A DNA stretch of 14,923 bases from Methylococcaceae bacterium (GTDB lineage: Bacteria; Pseudomonadota; Gammaproteobacteria; Methylococcales; Methylomonadaceae): the NCBI GenBank assembly GCA_013140465.1, contig JABFST010000395.1, positions 1 to 14,923 of the forward strand, given 5' to 3'. Below, piece after piece: positions 14,916 to 14,923 of the stretch (position 1 is its first letter; each line of letters opens with the position of its first letter). The position numbers and the translations under genes are program-made. The notes below the pieces were generated by a model. The model saw only the letters and a list, made by a program, of their open reading frames with translations, did not search any database and was not told the DNA's origin.

Positions 14916-14923
14916 TATAACAT

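Overview
The window looks like ordinary chromosome of a gammaproteobacterium. The protein sequences and the gene order hslV-hslU-DUF971-ubiE-ubiJ point that way. The family of short interspersed palindromes and the formate-using purine enzyme PurT would suit a methylotroph or methanotroph of the Methylococcales type, but that finer placement is inference. All large genes are housekeeping genes, and no phage, integrase, transposase, CRISPR array, tRNA or rRNA was found.

Layout. Positions 1-4121 are read on the minus strand, in transcription order: hslV, hslU (overlapping by 8 nt), a small ABM-fold protein, a DUF971 protein, ubiE, and ubiJ, which runs off the left edge. This combines the HslVU protease with late ubiquinone biosynthesis. 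A divergent gap (4122-4365) separates it from the plus-strand half: dusA (tRNA dihydrouridine synthase), folE and hemH (pterin and heme synthesis, 7 nt apart), then a tight three-gene unit of a membrane-anchored MutS-family ATPase, purT and a DUF4124/lytic transglycosylase protein. A three-helix membrane protein of unknown function follows behind its own good promoter. After a repeat-rich gap comes ppc (phosphoenolpyruvate carboxylase).

Non-coding regions carry most of the unexplained structure. There is a hairpin plus U-run in the hslV leader, and a perfect 12-bp inverted repeat at the predicted start of transcription of the ABM-DUF971-ubiE-ubiJ unit. A long imperfect hairpin follows hemH. 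REP-like paired palindromes lie at 11479-11578 and a strong hairpin at 11647-11672. A 10-bp inverted repeat brackets the ppc promoter. Past ppc come a 35-bp tandem duplication and a 112-bp element with nested inverted repeats next to a truncated copy of itself.

The most unusual gene is the MutS-family protein with two membrane segments between its core and its ATPase domain, translationally coupled to purT. No clearly new multi-gene system was recognised; the candidates for follow-up are that protein, the unknown membrane protein, the leader structures and the repeat families.
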